Source: Chroococcidiopsidaceae cyanobacterium CP_BM_RX_35
GTDB lineage: Bacteria > Cyanobacteriota > Cyanobacteriia > Cyanobacteriales > Chroococcidiopsidaceae
Length of the DNA stretch: 7,725 bases
Assembly: GCA_019242465.1 (NCBI GenBank)
Contig: JAFAVL010000031.1
Location: forward strand, 1-7,725
Direction of reading: 5' to 3'
Position numbers and translations under genes: made by a program. Positions 1 through 6,426 of this stretch are shown piece after piece. Each line of letters starts with the position of its first letter. The first letter of the stretch is position 1. A model generated the notes under the pieces. It ran no database searches. It saw nothing but the letters and a program-made list of their open reading frames with translations, and was not told where the DNA came from.

Positions 1-1329
1 CAACGTCTCGTAGCCAGTACTTGGCTGCTTGCCAAAGTAGTCCTGATAGTGAAAATCCATCTCTACCGCTTCCATGCGGACAGCAGGACCAGGTATTTTT
101 GCTCCAAACTGGAGACTGATGCCTTCATCCGGCTGAATATGTAGCACTAAAAAATTTGGCGTCAGTCGCTCGACGGTTGTCTGACGGAACATTAAGTGCG
201 GCACGCGCTTAAATTGGATGGCGATTTCGCTCACTCGCTGGGGCAGAACTTTACCAGTGCGCAGATAAAACGGCACTCCCGCCCAGCGCCAGTTGTCAAT
301 CATCAGCTTCAGAGCCACATATGTTTCTGTATTTGAGTCAGCCGCGACTCGCGGCTCAGCCCGGTAGGCGGATATGTGCTTACCTTTGACCGTGCCTGCG
401 TCATACTGCCCCCGCACAACCTGAGTGTGGACTGCTTCTGAGTTCATGGGTAGGATGGCATGCAGCAGTTTTGACTTCTCATCGCGCAGCGCATCGGCGT
501 CAAAGGAAAGTGGTGGCTCCATCGCTGTCATCGCCAGTAACTGGAACAGGTGGTTTTCCACCATATCCCGTAGCGCCCCCGCCCCTTCATAAAAGCCTCC
601 CCGTCCTTCGACACCAACCGTCTCAGCTACGGTGATCTGTACGTGGTCAATGTAGTGGCGGTTCCAGACTCGTTCAAACAGACCGTTGCCGAAGCGGAAA
701 ACTAAAATATTCTGCACCGTCTCTTTACCGAGGTAGTGATCGATGCGATAAATTTGGCTTTCACTCAGCACGCTACCAAGGTTTTGATTAAGGGTACGAG
801 CCGAATTCAGGTCATTGCCAAAGGGCTTCTCAATAATGACTCGTCGCCAGTGTCCCTCCGACTCCTGCGCTAGCCCGACATCGCCTAGTTGACGCACGAT
901 CTTTGAGAAAAAGTCAGAGGCTGTAGCTAGGTAATAGAGGTAATTGCCGCGCGTGCCTCGCTCTTGATCTACCTGAGCCAGCAGATCACGGAGTTGCTGA
1001 TACGAGTTAGCATCCTCAAAGTTGCCACTAAGGTAGTAGAGTCGCTGCTCTAACCAATCCCAAGTATCCTGATCAACTGAGCCAGTGGCAAATTCTTGAA
1101 TATCCTGACTCATTTTGGCGCGGAAATCGTCGCTGCTCATTTGGCTGCGAGCAATGCCAACCACAGCAAACTCATCCGGCAATAGCTTGCCGCGTGCTAG
1201 GTTGAGGAGCGATGGTATCAGCAAGCGCTTGGTCAGATCGCCAGCAGCACCAAAAATCACCATCACGCAGGGTGGGGCTGGCTGCAATTGCTGTTCATCT
1301 GTCACGGTCTGTTCCTGAGTAGCTATCAT
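1..1329 (-). CDS. zwf: Glucose-6-phosphate 1-dehydrogenase (C-terminus off the left edge)
   Basis: Oxidises glucose 6-phosphate to 6-phosphogluconolactone with NADP+, the entry step of the oxidative pentose phosphate pathway in the cytoplasm. I translated the minus strand by hand: 443 codons run open from the ATG at 1329 to base 1. The dinucleotide-binding loop [11 protein letters not shown] is at residues 27-37, EKPFG at 167-171 and the substrate-binding signature RIDHYLGKE at 195-203. His260, in RDMVENH, matches the catalytic base by motif and spacing. The family is usually about 500 residues, so roughly 60 are missing beyond the edge. A weak purine-rich stretch (AAAAGAGAGA) precedes the start. 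The frame is open a little further upstream but shows no better start. The N-terminus and near absence of cysteine (only Cys21) differ from the canonical cyanobacterial enzyme, so this may be a second paralogue. It is divergent from the phosphoesterase gene. Confidence 0.96.
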   Translation of the reverse strand, partial: MIATQEQTVTDEQQLQPAPPCVMVIFGAAGDLTKRLLIPSLLNLARGKLLPDEFAVVGIARSQMSSDDFRAKMSQDIQEFATGSVDQDTWDWLEQRLYYLSGNFEDANSYQQLRDLLAQVDQERGTRGNYLYYLATASDFFSKIVRQLGDVGLAQESEGHWRRVIIEKPFGNDLNSARTLNQNLGSVLSESQIYRIDHYLGKETVQNILVFRFGNGLFERVWNRHYIDHVQITVAETVGVEGRGGFYEGAGALRDMVENHLFQLLAMTAMEPPLSFDADALRDEKSKLLHAILPMNSEAVHTQVVRGQYDAGTVKGKHISAYRAEPRVAADSNTETYVALKLMIDNWRWAGVPFYLRTGKVLPQRVSEIAIQFKRVPHLMFRQTTVERLTPNFLVLHIQPDEGISLQFGAKIPGPAVRMEAVEMDFHYQDYFGKQPSTGYETL

Positions 1330-1391
1330 GGCTCGATCTCTCTTTTCATAGGATACGTACCAACCGTTGGGGGAGCTGTTCTCTTCCTTTA

Positions 1392-1419
1392 CCCTATCTC
1401 CCCATCTCCCCATCGTCCC
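1392..1419 (-). promoter_or_regulatory. Potential G-quadruplex in the zwf upstream/leader region
   Basis: Read on the minus strand, four G-runs of 3, 4, 4 and 3 are separated by loops of 5, 4 and 5 bases, which satisfies the usual G3+N1-7 rule. The block lies on the sense strand of zwf, 63 bp upstream of its ATG, so it would be in the leader mRNA if transcription starts further upstream. The pattern is seen directly; folding and function are inferred. Confidence 0.4.
1396..1414. repeat. Short tandem repeat, ATCTCCCC x 2.4
   Basis: Two exact copies of ATCTCCCC (1396-1403 and 1404-1411) are followed by ATC. Short C-rich runs of this kind are common in spacers of filamentous and related cyanobacteria. 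The run sits 67 bp upstream of the zwf start, where it reads as G-rich on the sense strand. Confidence 0.7.
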
Positions 1420-1706
1420 TAAGATGCCACAGGCTTGGGCTGATTTTACGATACAAAAGCCGTATTCTTGTCTAATTACAAGTAGATTAACGATATCAAT
1501 ATAGGTAAGCTGCAATTTTACAATAAATTGTTGCTCCTTATTTCATTTTTACTAATGATTTTATTCCGGCTCGACAACTTTCATTTTATTAGCTAGTCGC
1601 GCTATCCTTCAACAAAAATTTTGTAAAATAGTCGTATTGGGTCGCATCTAAATTTAAATCAAAAACTTGAAATTCAGAATTAAATTATAGCTTTCAATTG
1701 TAGACC

Positions 1707-1721
1707 TGTATTAAGAATACA
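1707..1721. promoter_or_regulatory. Perfect inverted repeat, possible operator
   Basis: TGTATT and AATACA form 6-bp perfect arms around the 3-bp centre AAG. It resembles an NtcA-type GTA...TAC site but has seven rather than eight bases between the triplets, so NtcA binding is not supported. It lies about 230 bp upstream of the phosphoesterase start and 378 bp upstream of zwf, so it could serve either gene. Confidence 0.25.
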
Positions 1722-1728
1722 TTATTGT

Positions 1729-1742
1729 TTAATTATAATTAA
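1729..1742. promoter_or_regulatory. 14-bp perfect AT-only palindrome
   Basis: TTAATTATAATTAA equals its own reverse complement and begins 8 bp after the previous inverted repeat. Being made only of A and T in an AT-rich spacer, it may be a chance event, a protein-binding site or a flexible promoter element. Confidence 0.2.
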
Positions 1743-1951
1743 CTCACAAATCTAGTTTTAGGCTTATGTCTCTTTAATCTAAAATCTTGGATTTTTTCTG
1801 TCATAACATAACCAAAGAGTTGTATTAATATACCAGACTTCAAGAATTAGTATTTCCCCTAACGAAGACCTTGACCAGGGAAGATTGCTAAGTTAAAGAG
1901 GAACTTAAGCATTTCTGCTAGGCTACTCTTGCACTTTTAGGATTATTAGCT

Positions 1952-3526
1952 ATGGATTTTGTGTCCGACCCGCCGATCACCGTTAAAATTCGTAAGATGA
2001 AGGAACGGGTACGGTGGCGAGAGCCACTGATTGCAGAGCGAGGCATCGATCAAACCCGCATAGTTTTTGAGGATAGTTGGACTGATCGTTCTGAATTCTC
2101 ATTTTTGGTTGTGGGCGATAGTGGAGCTGGACCACGGAGGGGACATAACCCCCAACGACAAGTTGCAGAACTCATGCTGGCAAACCGGGGCGACTGCCGC
2201 TTTGTATTGCATACGGGTGACGTGATTTACCTGGTTGGTTCGAGTGAGTACTACCTGGAAAACTTTATTGAGCCTTATCGAGAATTTTTAGTGGGTGGGG
2301 AGCAACCTAAACAAATTGCCTACGACCAGATGGTATTCAATCAACCGTTTTTGCCTGTACCAGGTAACCATGATTACTATGACTTGCCGTTTGTTTATGG
2401 TCTGATGGCACAAACCACACTGCCACTTCGCCATCTGCTCCGATTCCAGTTGGATCTGGCTGTTGGTCGACACGGATCGAGGCAGGGCGAAGCTTATGCC
2501 AAAGGATTTCTTGACTACCTCAAAGCATGCAAAACTCAGGAAGATTTGAGCCATCACCTAGACAGCCACTACGTTGCTAAGACTGACACTGGTCGCTGTC
2601 TGGTTTACAAACCTGGACGCTTCACCCGATTACCTAACCGCTATTACACATTTCGTAGTGGCGGGATTGACTTCTTCGCCCTCGACTCAAACACCTTTAA
2701 TGCACCACCACCGCTGGCGGCAACACAAGAGGGAGAGGACTTTCGTCGCCAACTAGAAAATCGTCGGGATGAATTAGAGCAGCAAAAACATAAAATCCTG
2801 CAAACCTGCCCACGCCTTAGCCCCAATCGCCCTAACGAAGCCGAACAGCTTGACGAGTTGCGGACCAAATTGACACAGATTGATGAGATCCAGCTCGACA
2901 TTGAAAAGCAACTAGCGTCTGACGAAACCACGGTTGTTGACCTTGAACAACTTGATTGGCTAAGGCAAAGGTTGATTGAATCCTGGAATACCACTGAGGT
3001 GCGCGGAAGGGTGGTCTATCTCCACCATCCCCCATATGTCACTGAGGCGACAAAGTGGCATCAGGCACAAACTTTGGCAGTTCGTCATCGGCTCCGTCGG
3101 GTCCTGGATGCAGTGGCTGAGGCTGTCGGTTCGCTTGCCGCGGGGCGTCCAATAGTCGATTTATTTCTCAGTGGTCACGCTCACTGCTTAGAATATCTGC
3201 GCACTGGCAACACTGGGCACGCCGACTCACATCTCAACTGGCTGATCTGCGGTGGCAGCGGTTTCAGCCTCCGCCGCCAGCGGTCTCTTGGACCGGAATT
3301 ATTGGAGTTCTTTGGTGAGAATGACAAGGGTTACACTCGCGAAGTGGCGCGATCTCGACTTTTTATCGGTCGTAATGGTTATGGTTCACAAAAGCGGCGG
3401 CCTTACACCTGTTTGCGGATTGATGTCCAAGATGGTCGACCGCCCAAGTTCATCGTCCGACCGTTTATCGCTGAACTATTTCAGCAGCAGTGGAGTCATC
3501 GTCAAGTTGAACCGTTTACCCTTTAA
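1952..3526 (+). CDS. Calcineurin-like metallophosphoesterase (PAP-like) with coiled-coil insertion
   Basis: Predicted binuclear-metal phosphohydrolase; the substrate is unknown. All five family motifs are present in order: GDSG (Asp56), HTGDVIY (Asp90), PGNHDYYD (Asn139, His140), LHHPP (His358-His359) and GHAH (His409, His411). The Asp-x-Gly form of the first motif fits the purple-acid-phosphatase-like branch. FFALDSN (241-247) and QLDWLRQRL (333-341) are normally close in that branch, but here about 85 residues rich in Glu, Gln, Lys and Leu lie between them and look like a helical hairpin or coiled coil. A second long insert follows GNHD (about 145-230). There is no signal peptide or membrane segment, so it is probably cytoplasmic. 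The ATG is the only plausible start: an in-frame TAG lies at 1919-1921, and AGGA sits 9 bases before it. The gene is single, and its stop is 16 bp from the convergent NDH-2 gene. The family assignment is firm; the biological role is not known. Confidence 0.93.
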   Translation: MDFVSDPPITVKIRKMKERVRWREPLIAERGIDQTRIVFEDSWTDRSEFSFLVVGDSGAGPRRGHNPQRQVAELMLANRGDCRFVLHTGDVIYLVGSSEYYLENFIEPYREFLVGGEQPKQIAYDQMVFNQPFLPVPGNHDYYDLPFVYGLMAQTTLPLRHLLRFQLDLAVGRHGSRQGEAYAKGFLDYLKACKTQEDLSHHLDSHYVAKTDTGRCLVYKPGRFTRLPNRYYTFRSGGIDFFALDSNTFNAPPPLAATQEGEDFRRQLENRRDELEQQKHKILQTCPRLSPNRPNEAEQLDELRTKLTQIDEIQLDIEKQLASDETTVVDLEQLDWLRQRLIESWNTTEVRGRVVYLHHPPYVTEATKWHQAQTLAVRHRLRRVLDAVAEAVGSLAAGRPIVDLFLSGHAHCLEYLRTGNTGHADSHLNWLICGGSGFSLRRQRSLGPELLEFFGENDKGYTREVARSRLFIGRNGYGSQKRRPYTCLRIDVQDGRPPKFIVRPFIAELFQQQWSHRQVEPFTL

Positions 3527-3542
3527 TCAGTTTCTTCCTTTC

Positions 3543-4964
3543 TCAGGCTTTATCGTTTTTACCGTCTTCTGCCATTTGGAGCAACTTTCGGGCTACGAGA
3601 ACGCCGACTACTACTCCACTAACAAGTTGCATAGCCCGCGTAGCCGTCTTGGAGCCATCAGGTGTTTTGGAGTCATTGATAGTTATAGCGCTATCTTCGG
3701 CATTCATATAGCGGTGGAAAACCTCATCCTTCAACCACTCCTCAGTGACTTTGAAGTCATGTGCTAGATTTGGCAGCATCTCTAGATATGTAGCTTGACG
3801 GATCAAGTGACCAGCTCTGCCCTTCACTTCTAGGCGATCGAAGATATTAGCGACACTATTTTCTATCCCTAACTTCATGAGGGTGCCACGGAGATTAACT
3901 TTAGCTGGCTTCAGACCGCGACCCAAAGCTAGGGCTTTAAGGTTATGAGCGATCGCAGCTGCCTGCTGATAAGCAACTTGGGCTGTTGCTGGTAGGGACG
4001 CGCCTTGTTCAACTGCACAATCACCTGCCGCAAACACTTCTGGAAAATCAGGCAATTGCAATGTCGGGGTCACTTGCAGCCGACCGTGCTTGTCGCGGTG
4101 TTCTGCTGGCACAGGTAAATTTTGGATTAACGGATGGGTAGCAGTGCCAGCTGTCCAGATGACAGTAGCAGCTGGAAGCGTCATGGATTGACCATTGTGC
4201 TTATACTCCACTACGTCTGGTCGGATAGCAGTGGCTGCTGCCCCTAAAATCAGCTTTACTGGCACAGCGCGGTTTTGCATCGCCTCGATCGCGGTTTCGC
4301 GCAAACCTGCGTTAACGTCGCCCTTGAGAATTTCCTCGCCATGATTGAGCAGCACTATCCGGATCTCTCGCGGATTGCCTCCTAATGCCTCATACCAATT
4401 TGGTAGCAGATCGGCTAGGGTACAAGCTATTTCAATCCCGGAAGGACCACCACCAATTACCGCCACCGTTAACAGTTTCTGGCGCTGTTCTAGATCTTGG
4501 GTTTCACGGGCTTGCTGTAAGCACAAACGCAATTTTTGATCGATGGCAAGTGCATCTTCTCCCATCCGTAAAGGTAAGGCATAGTCTTTTGCTCCTGCAA
4601 CGCCAGAATAGCCAGTAACGCTACCCAAACCTAGAACCAAGTTGCTGTAGTTGTAGCAATCTCCCGCAGCTAATTTAACTGCCCGCTCTTGGAGGTCGAT
4701 TGTCTCAACGGTATCTTGAACAAAAATGACACCGCTATCCAGCAGCAACTCTGCGAATGACGGCCAGACTTCGTCAATTTCCATTTCGCTAGTGCAATAC
4801 TCATAGAGCAAGGGCTTAAAGGAAAAGCGCTCCTCCCGGTCGATCAAGATGACTGAGCGAGGGTAGTGTTCATGGCTGAGGTAGAGTGCTGTAAACAAGC
4901 CAGTAAAGCCACCGCCGAGAATTACAGTTTGATAAACTGGGTTTGTCATAGAAGTAGTGTTCAT
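3543..4964 (-). CDS. Type II NAD(P)H dehydrogenase (NDH-2), FAD-dependent
   Basis: Single-subunit flavoenzyme that passes electrons from NAD(P)H to membrane quinone without pumping protons. The protein has 473 residues, normal for the family. The FAD-binding loop GGGFTG is at 17-22, with Asp42 ending the second strand. The NAD(P)H-binding loop GGGPSG is at 171-176, WTAGT at 270-274, and the second FAD motif FAAGDCA at 311-317. TAQVAYQQA (327-335) matches the quinone-side segment. A hydrophobic helix near 443-461 probably anchors it to the membrane. The start is uncertain: AAGAGGAG ends only 2 bases before the chosen ATG and 17 before an alternative Met6. An in-frame TAA lies six codons upstream of the chosen start. 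That TAA is also the stop of the preceding quinone reductase gene, so the two are likely co-transcribed. Cyanobacteria carry several such enzymes (NdbA/B/C); I cannot say which one this is. Confidence 0.93.
   Translation of the reverse strand: MNTTSMTNPVYQTVILGGGFTGLFTALYLSHEHYPRSVILIDREERFSFKPLLYEYCTSEMEIDEVWPSFAELLLDSGVIFVQDTVETIDLQERAVKLAAGDCYNYSNLVLGLGSVTGYSGVAGAKDYALPLRMGEDALAIDQKLRLCLQQARETQDLEQRQKLLTVAVIGGGPSGIEIACTLADLLPNWYEALGGNPREIRIVLLNHGEEILKGDVNAGLRETAIEAMQNRAVPVKLILGAAATAIRPDVVEYKHNGQSMTLPAATVIWTAGTATHPLIQNLPVPAEHRDKHGRLQVTPTLQLPDFPEVFAAGDCAVEQGASLPATAQVAYQQAAAIAHNLKALALGRGLKPAKVNLRGTLMKLGIENSVANIFDRLEVKGRAGHLIRQATYLEMLPNLAHDFKVTEEWLKDEVFHRYMNAEDSAITINDSKTPDGSKTATRAMQLVSGVVVGVLVARKLLQMAEDGKNDKA
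3949..3956. repeat. HIP1 octamer GCGATCGC
   Basis: Perfect copy of the highly iterated cyanobacterial palindrome, inside the NDH-2 gene. Confidence 0.85.
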
Positions 4965-4979
4965 AACTCCTCTTGTGGT

Positions 4980-5927
4980 TTAACCTGAAACATGTAGTAC
5001 AGCCTTACCTGCAAAGCGCCTGTCTAGCAATTGCTGCGCTATTTCTGCTACCTGCGTCCAAGGAGCTTCCACATCAATCTGAGGACGCAGACGACCATCT
5101 GCTACCAGGCTGACCAATCTTTTCAGACCGACTGATGCCGACTCACGTTCAAGCTCGTGGAAGAGGATAAAACCATATAGACTGACGCCGCCAGTTCCAT
5201 AAAAACGTGAAGCATTGAACGTCACTTCTGACCTGGCTGAAGTTCCAATCGAGACGCATACGCCATCGGGTGCCAGTAGAGTCAGGGCAACCGCCAGCAA
5301 GTCACCGCCCACCGACTCCAGGATCAGAGAATATGGACCAAAACTGCTAGCTGGTGAAAGGTCTTCTCCCACCACCACCGACTGTGCTCCTGCTTGTTTT
5401 ACCAGAGCTTCCTGCTCTGAGCGGCGAACCTGCGCTACGACATACGCTCCTGACAGTTGCGCCAACTGACAAGCAAAGTGACCGACCCCACCAGATGCAC
5501 CTGTAATGAGAACGGAGCGCCCCAGTAGAGAACCACCACGCCCTAGGGCATGCATCGCTGTCAAACCTGCCACTGGTAGTGTTGCTGCCTGCGCAAATGA
5601 AATAGAGGCTGGCAGTTGAGCAAGCGATTTGGTGGGCACAGCAACCAGTTCTGCCCAGGCTCCAGATCGAACAAACCCCACCACGCGATCGCCTACTTGA
5701 GGACCAGATCCATCAGCAGCGGCTTGTTCAACAGTACCAGCCAAATCCCAACCCGGTCGCCAGCCAGCCTCAGCAGTGGTTGTGCGCCTGACCTCACCGC
5801 GATTCAGCGAAATTGCGGCGACGCGCACAAGCGCCTCTGATGGAGTTGGTGTTGGTGAGGTAACCTCAGTCAGCACCAATCGTCCTGATACACTGGGATC
5901 AACAACGATAGCACGTAGCGTACTCAT
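4980..5927 (-). CDS. Zinc-less MDR-family quinone oxidoreductase / NADPH-dependent reductase
   Basis: Medium-chain dehydrogenase/reductase of 315 residues, expected to reduce a quinone or an activated alkene with NADPH. The N-terminal GroES-like domain spans about 1-125 (WDLAGTV at 60-66, GDRVVGF at 79-85). The Rossmann domain follows, with the cofactor loop GASGGVG at 143-149. Arg168-Arg169 after the second strand would suit the 2'-phosphate of NADPH. Only two cysteines (153 and 224) are present, so the catalytic and structural zinc sites of alcohol dehydrogenases are absent. It is the first gene of a probable operon with NDH-2, 15 bp downstream. No strong ribosome site precedes the ATG (only AGGG, one base away), but no better start is visible. 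Its upstream region abuts the decayed potassium channel gene. The true substrate cannot be read from the sequence. Confidence 0.9.
   Translation of the reverse strand: MSTLRAIVVDPSVSGRLVLTEVTSPTPTPSEALVRVAAISLNRGEVRRTTTAEAGWRPGWDLAGTVEQAAADGSGPQVGDRVVGFVRSGAWAELVAVPTKSLAQLPASISFAQAATLPVAGLTAMHALGRGGSLLGRSVLITGASGGVGHFACQLAQLSGAYVVAQVRRSEQEALVKQAGAQSVVVGEDLSPASSFGPYSLILESVGGDLLAVALTLLAPDGVCVSIGTSARSEVTFNASRFYGTGGVSLYGFILFHELERESASVGLKRLVSLVADGRLRPQIDVEAPWTQVAEIAQQLLDRRFAGKAVLHVSG
5685..5692. repeat. HIP1 octamer GCGATCGC
   Basis: Perfect copy, inside the quinone oxidoreductase gene at the GDRV codons. Confidence 0.85.
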
Positions 5928-5970
5928 GCCCTAATCTTTAAAGTGTGAAGCCCTGTTTAAATTAAGTTAG

Positions 5971-6252
5971 CAGTTCCGCGTCCAGTTTGCTGCTTTACTT
6001 TATGACTGCATATCTCTACTTGATCCAAAGGCTTTTCTTTACGCAGTAGAGCGAAAAGGTTTATATAAGCTAATGTACTACAGCTTTACTACGTTAACCA
6101 CTCTTGGCTACGGCGATATTGTACCCTTAAATAAGATAGCTATGGTAGTTCATAACATAGAGTCAGTCTTTGGACAACTTTTTCCAGCAGTATTTATTGC
6201 CAAATTGGTAAGTTTGTATTCCGTTGAAGATAGCGAAAACCTAGAGCCTTGA
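5971..6252 (+). pseudogene. Remnant of a potassium (ion transport 2) channel gene: pore loop and last helix
   Basis: Hand translation gives 93 open codons ending in TGA at 6250-6252, after an in-frame TAG at 5968-5970. The selectivity filter TTLGYGD is encoded at 6097-6117, preceded by YYSFTTL as in pore helices. It is followed by IVPLN and a hydrophobic second transmembrane segment that includes GQLFPAVFIAKLV. LLYDCISLLDPKAF, at about 5992-6033, resembles the stretch just before the pore in small cyanobacterial and proteobacterial channels. The first transmembrane helices and the start region are missing: the homology ends about 45-60 bp from the divergent quinone reductase ATG. The only internal ATG upstream of the filter (6073) would give 59 residues with no first membrane helix, which could not form a channel on its own. 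I therefore call it a 5'-truncated pseudogene. Homology to the channel pore is strong; loss of function is inferred. Confidence 0.8.
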
Positions 6253-6280
6253 GCTTCCTACTAACTTATTTAGAATTAGG

Positions 6281-6345
6281 TATAATGAGCGACAAAATCA
6301 AAAAATCGCTAAGTTCTTGACAAGACAGTTAATTGGATGATTTTT
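6281..6345 (+). promoter_or_regulatory. Possible promoter elements for the ferritin-like gene
   Basis: A perfect -10 hexamer TATAAT is at 6281-6286, but no good -35 lies 16-18 bp before it. A perfect -35 hexamer TTGACA is at 6317-6322, but the -10 position holds only T-rich sequence (GATTTT or ATTTTT). Either could drive the gene starting at 6427. Neither is a complete sigma-70 promoter, so the call is tentative. Confidence 0.25.
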
Positions 6346-6412
6346 TGGTAATGTTGTTCTAAGCTGGCGGTTTTAATACAAGAAATCATTTAAGCTGCCA
6401 GATCTTCTATGC

Positions 6413-6417
6413 AAGGG
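6413..6417 (+). promoter_or_regulatory. Ribosome binding site AAGGG that decides the ferritin-like start
   Basis: AAGGG lies 9 bases before the ATG at 6427 but inside the reading frame opened by the ATG at 6409. Nothing resembling a ribosome site precedes 6409. This favours 6427 as the true start. Confidence 0.5.
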
Positions 6418-6426
6418 CGATCAAAA

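Larger units (their letters stand above)
1330..1951. other. AT-rich divergent intergenic region between zwf and the phosphoesterase gene
   Basis: This 622-bp spacer holds no convincing reading frame or RNA gene. It must carry the 5' control regions of both divergent genes. Visible structure includes the small inverted repeat CCAAC-C-GTTGG at 1360-1370, a C-rich octamer repeat near 1396-1414, and two neighbouring palindromes at 1707-1742. A TAATAT hexamer at 1826-1831 could be a -10 element for the plus-strand gene, but no matching -35 is present. From about 1480 to 1850 the sequence is clearly richer in A and T than the flanking genes. I could not place a promoter with confidence. Confidence 0.6.

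Noticed and set aside
1709..1720. NtcA-like site GTA...TAC in the divergent spacer
   Set aside because: Only seven bases separate the triplets instead of eight, and no -10 element sits at the expected distance.
2288..3035. Minus-strand and frame-shifted reading frames inside the phosphoesterase gene
   Set aside because: No family features; they overlap a gene with intact catalytic motifs and are coding shadows.
4345..5840. Plus-strand reading frames opposite the NDH-2 and quinone reductase genes
   Set aside because: Low-complexity translations without motifs or ribosome sites; antisense shadows of well-supported genes.
6073..6252. A functional 59-aa channel protein starting at the internal ATG
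   Set aside because: It would lack the first transmembrane helix and begin within the pore helix, with no clear ribosome site, so a truncated remnant is more likely.
6285..6320. Eleven-codon mini reading frame starting at the ATG within TATAATG
   Set aside because: Too short, no ribosome site and no recognisable leader-peptide feature; probably chance.
6363..6401. Stem of CTGGC and GCCAG upstream of the ferritin-like gene
   Set aside because: Five-bp arms with a 28-base loop are too weak to claim as a regulatory hairpin.
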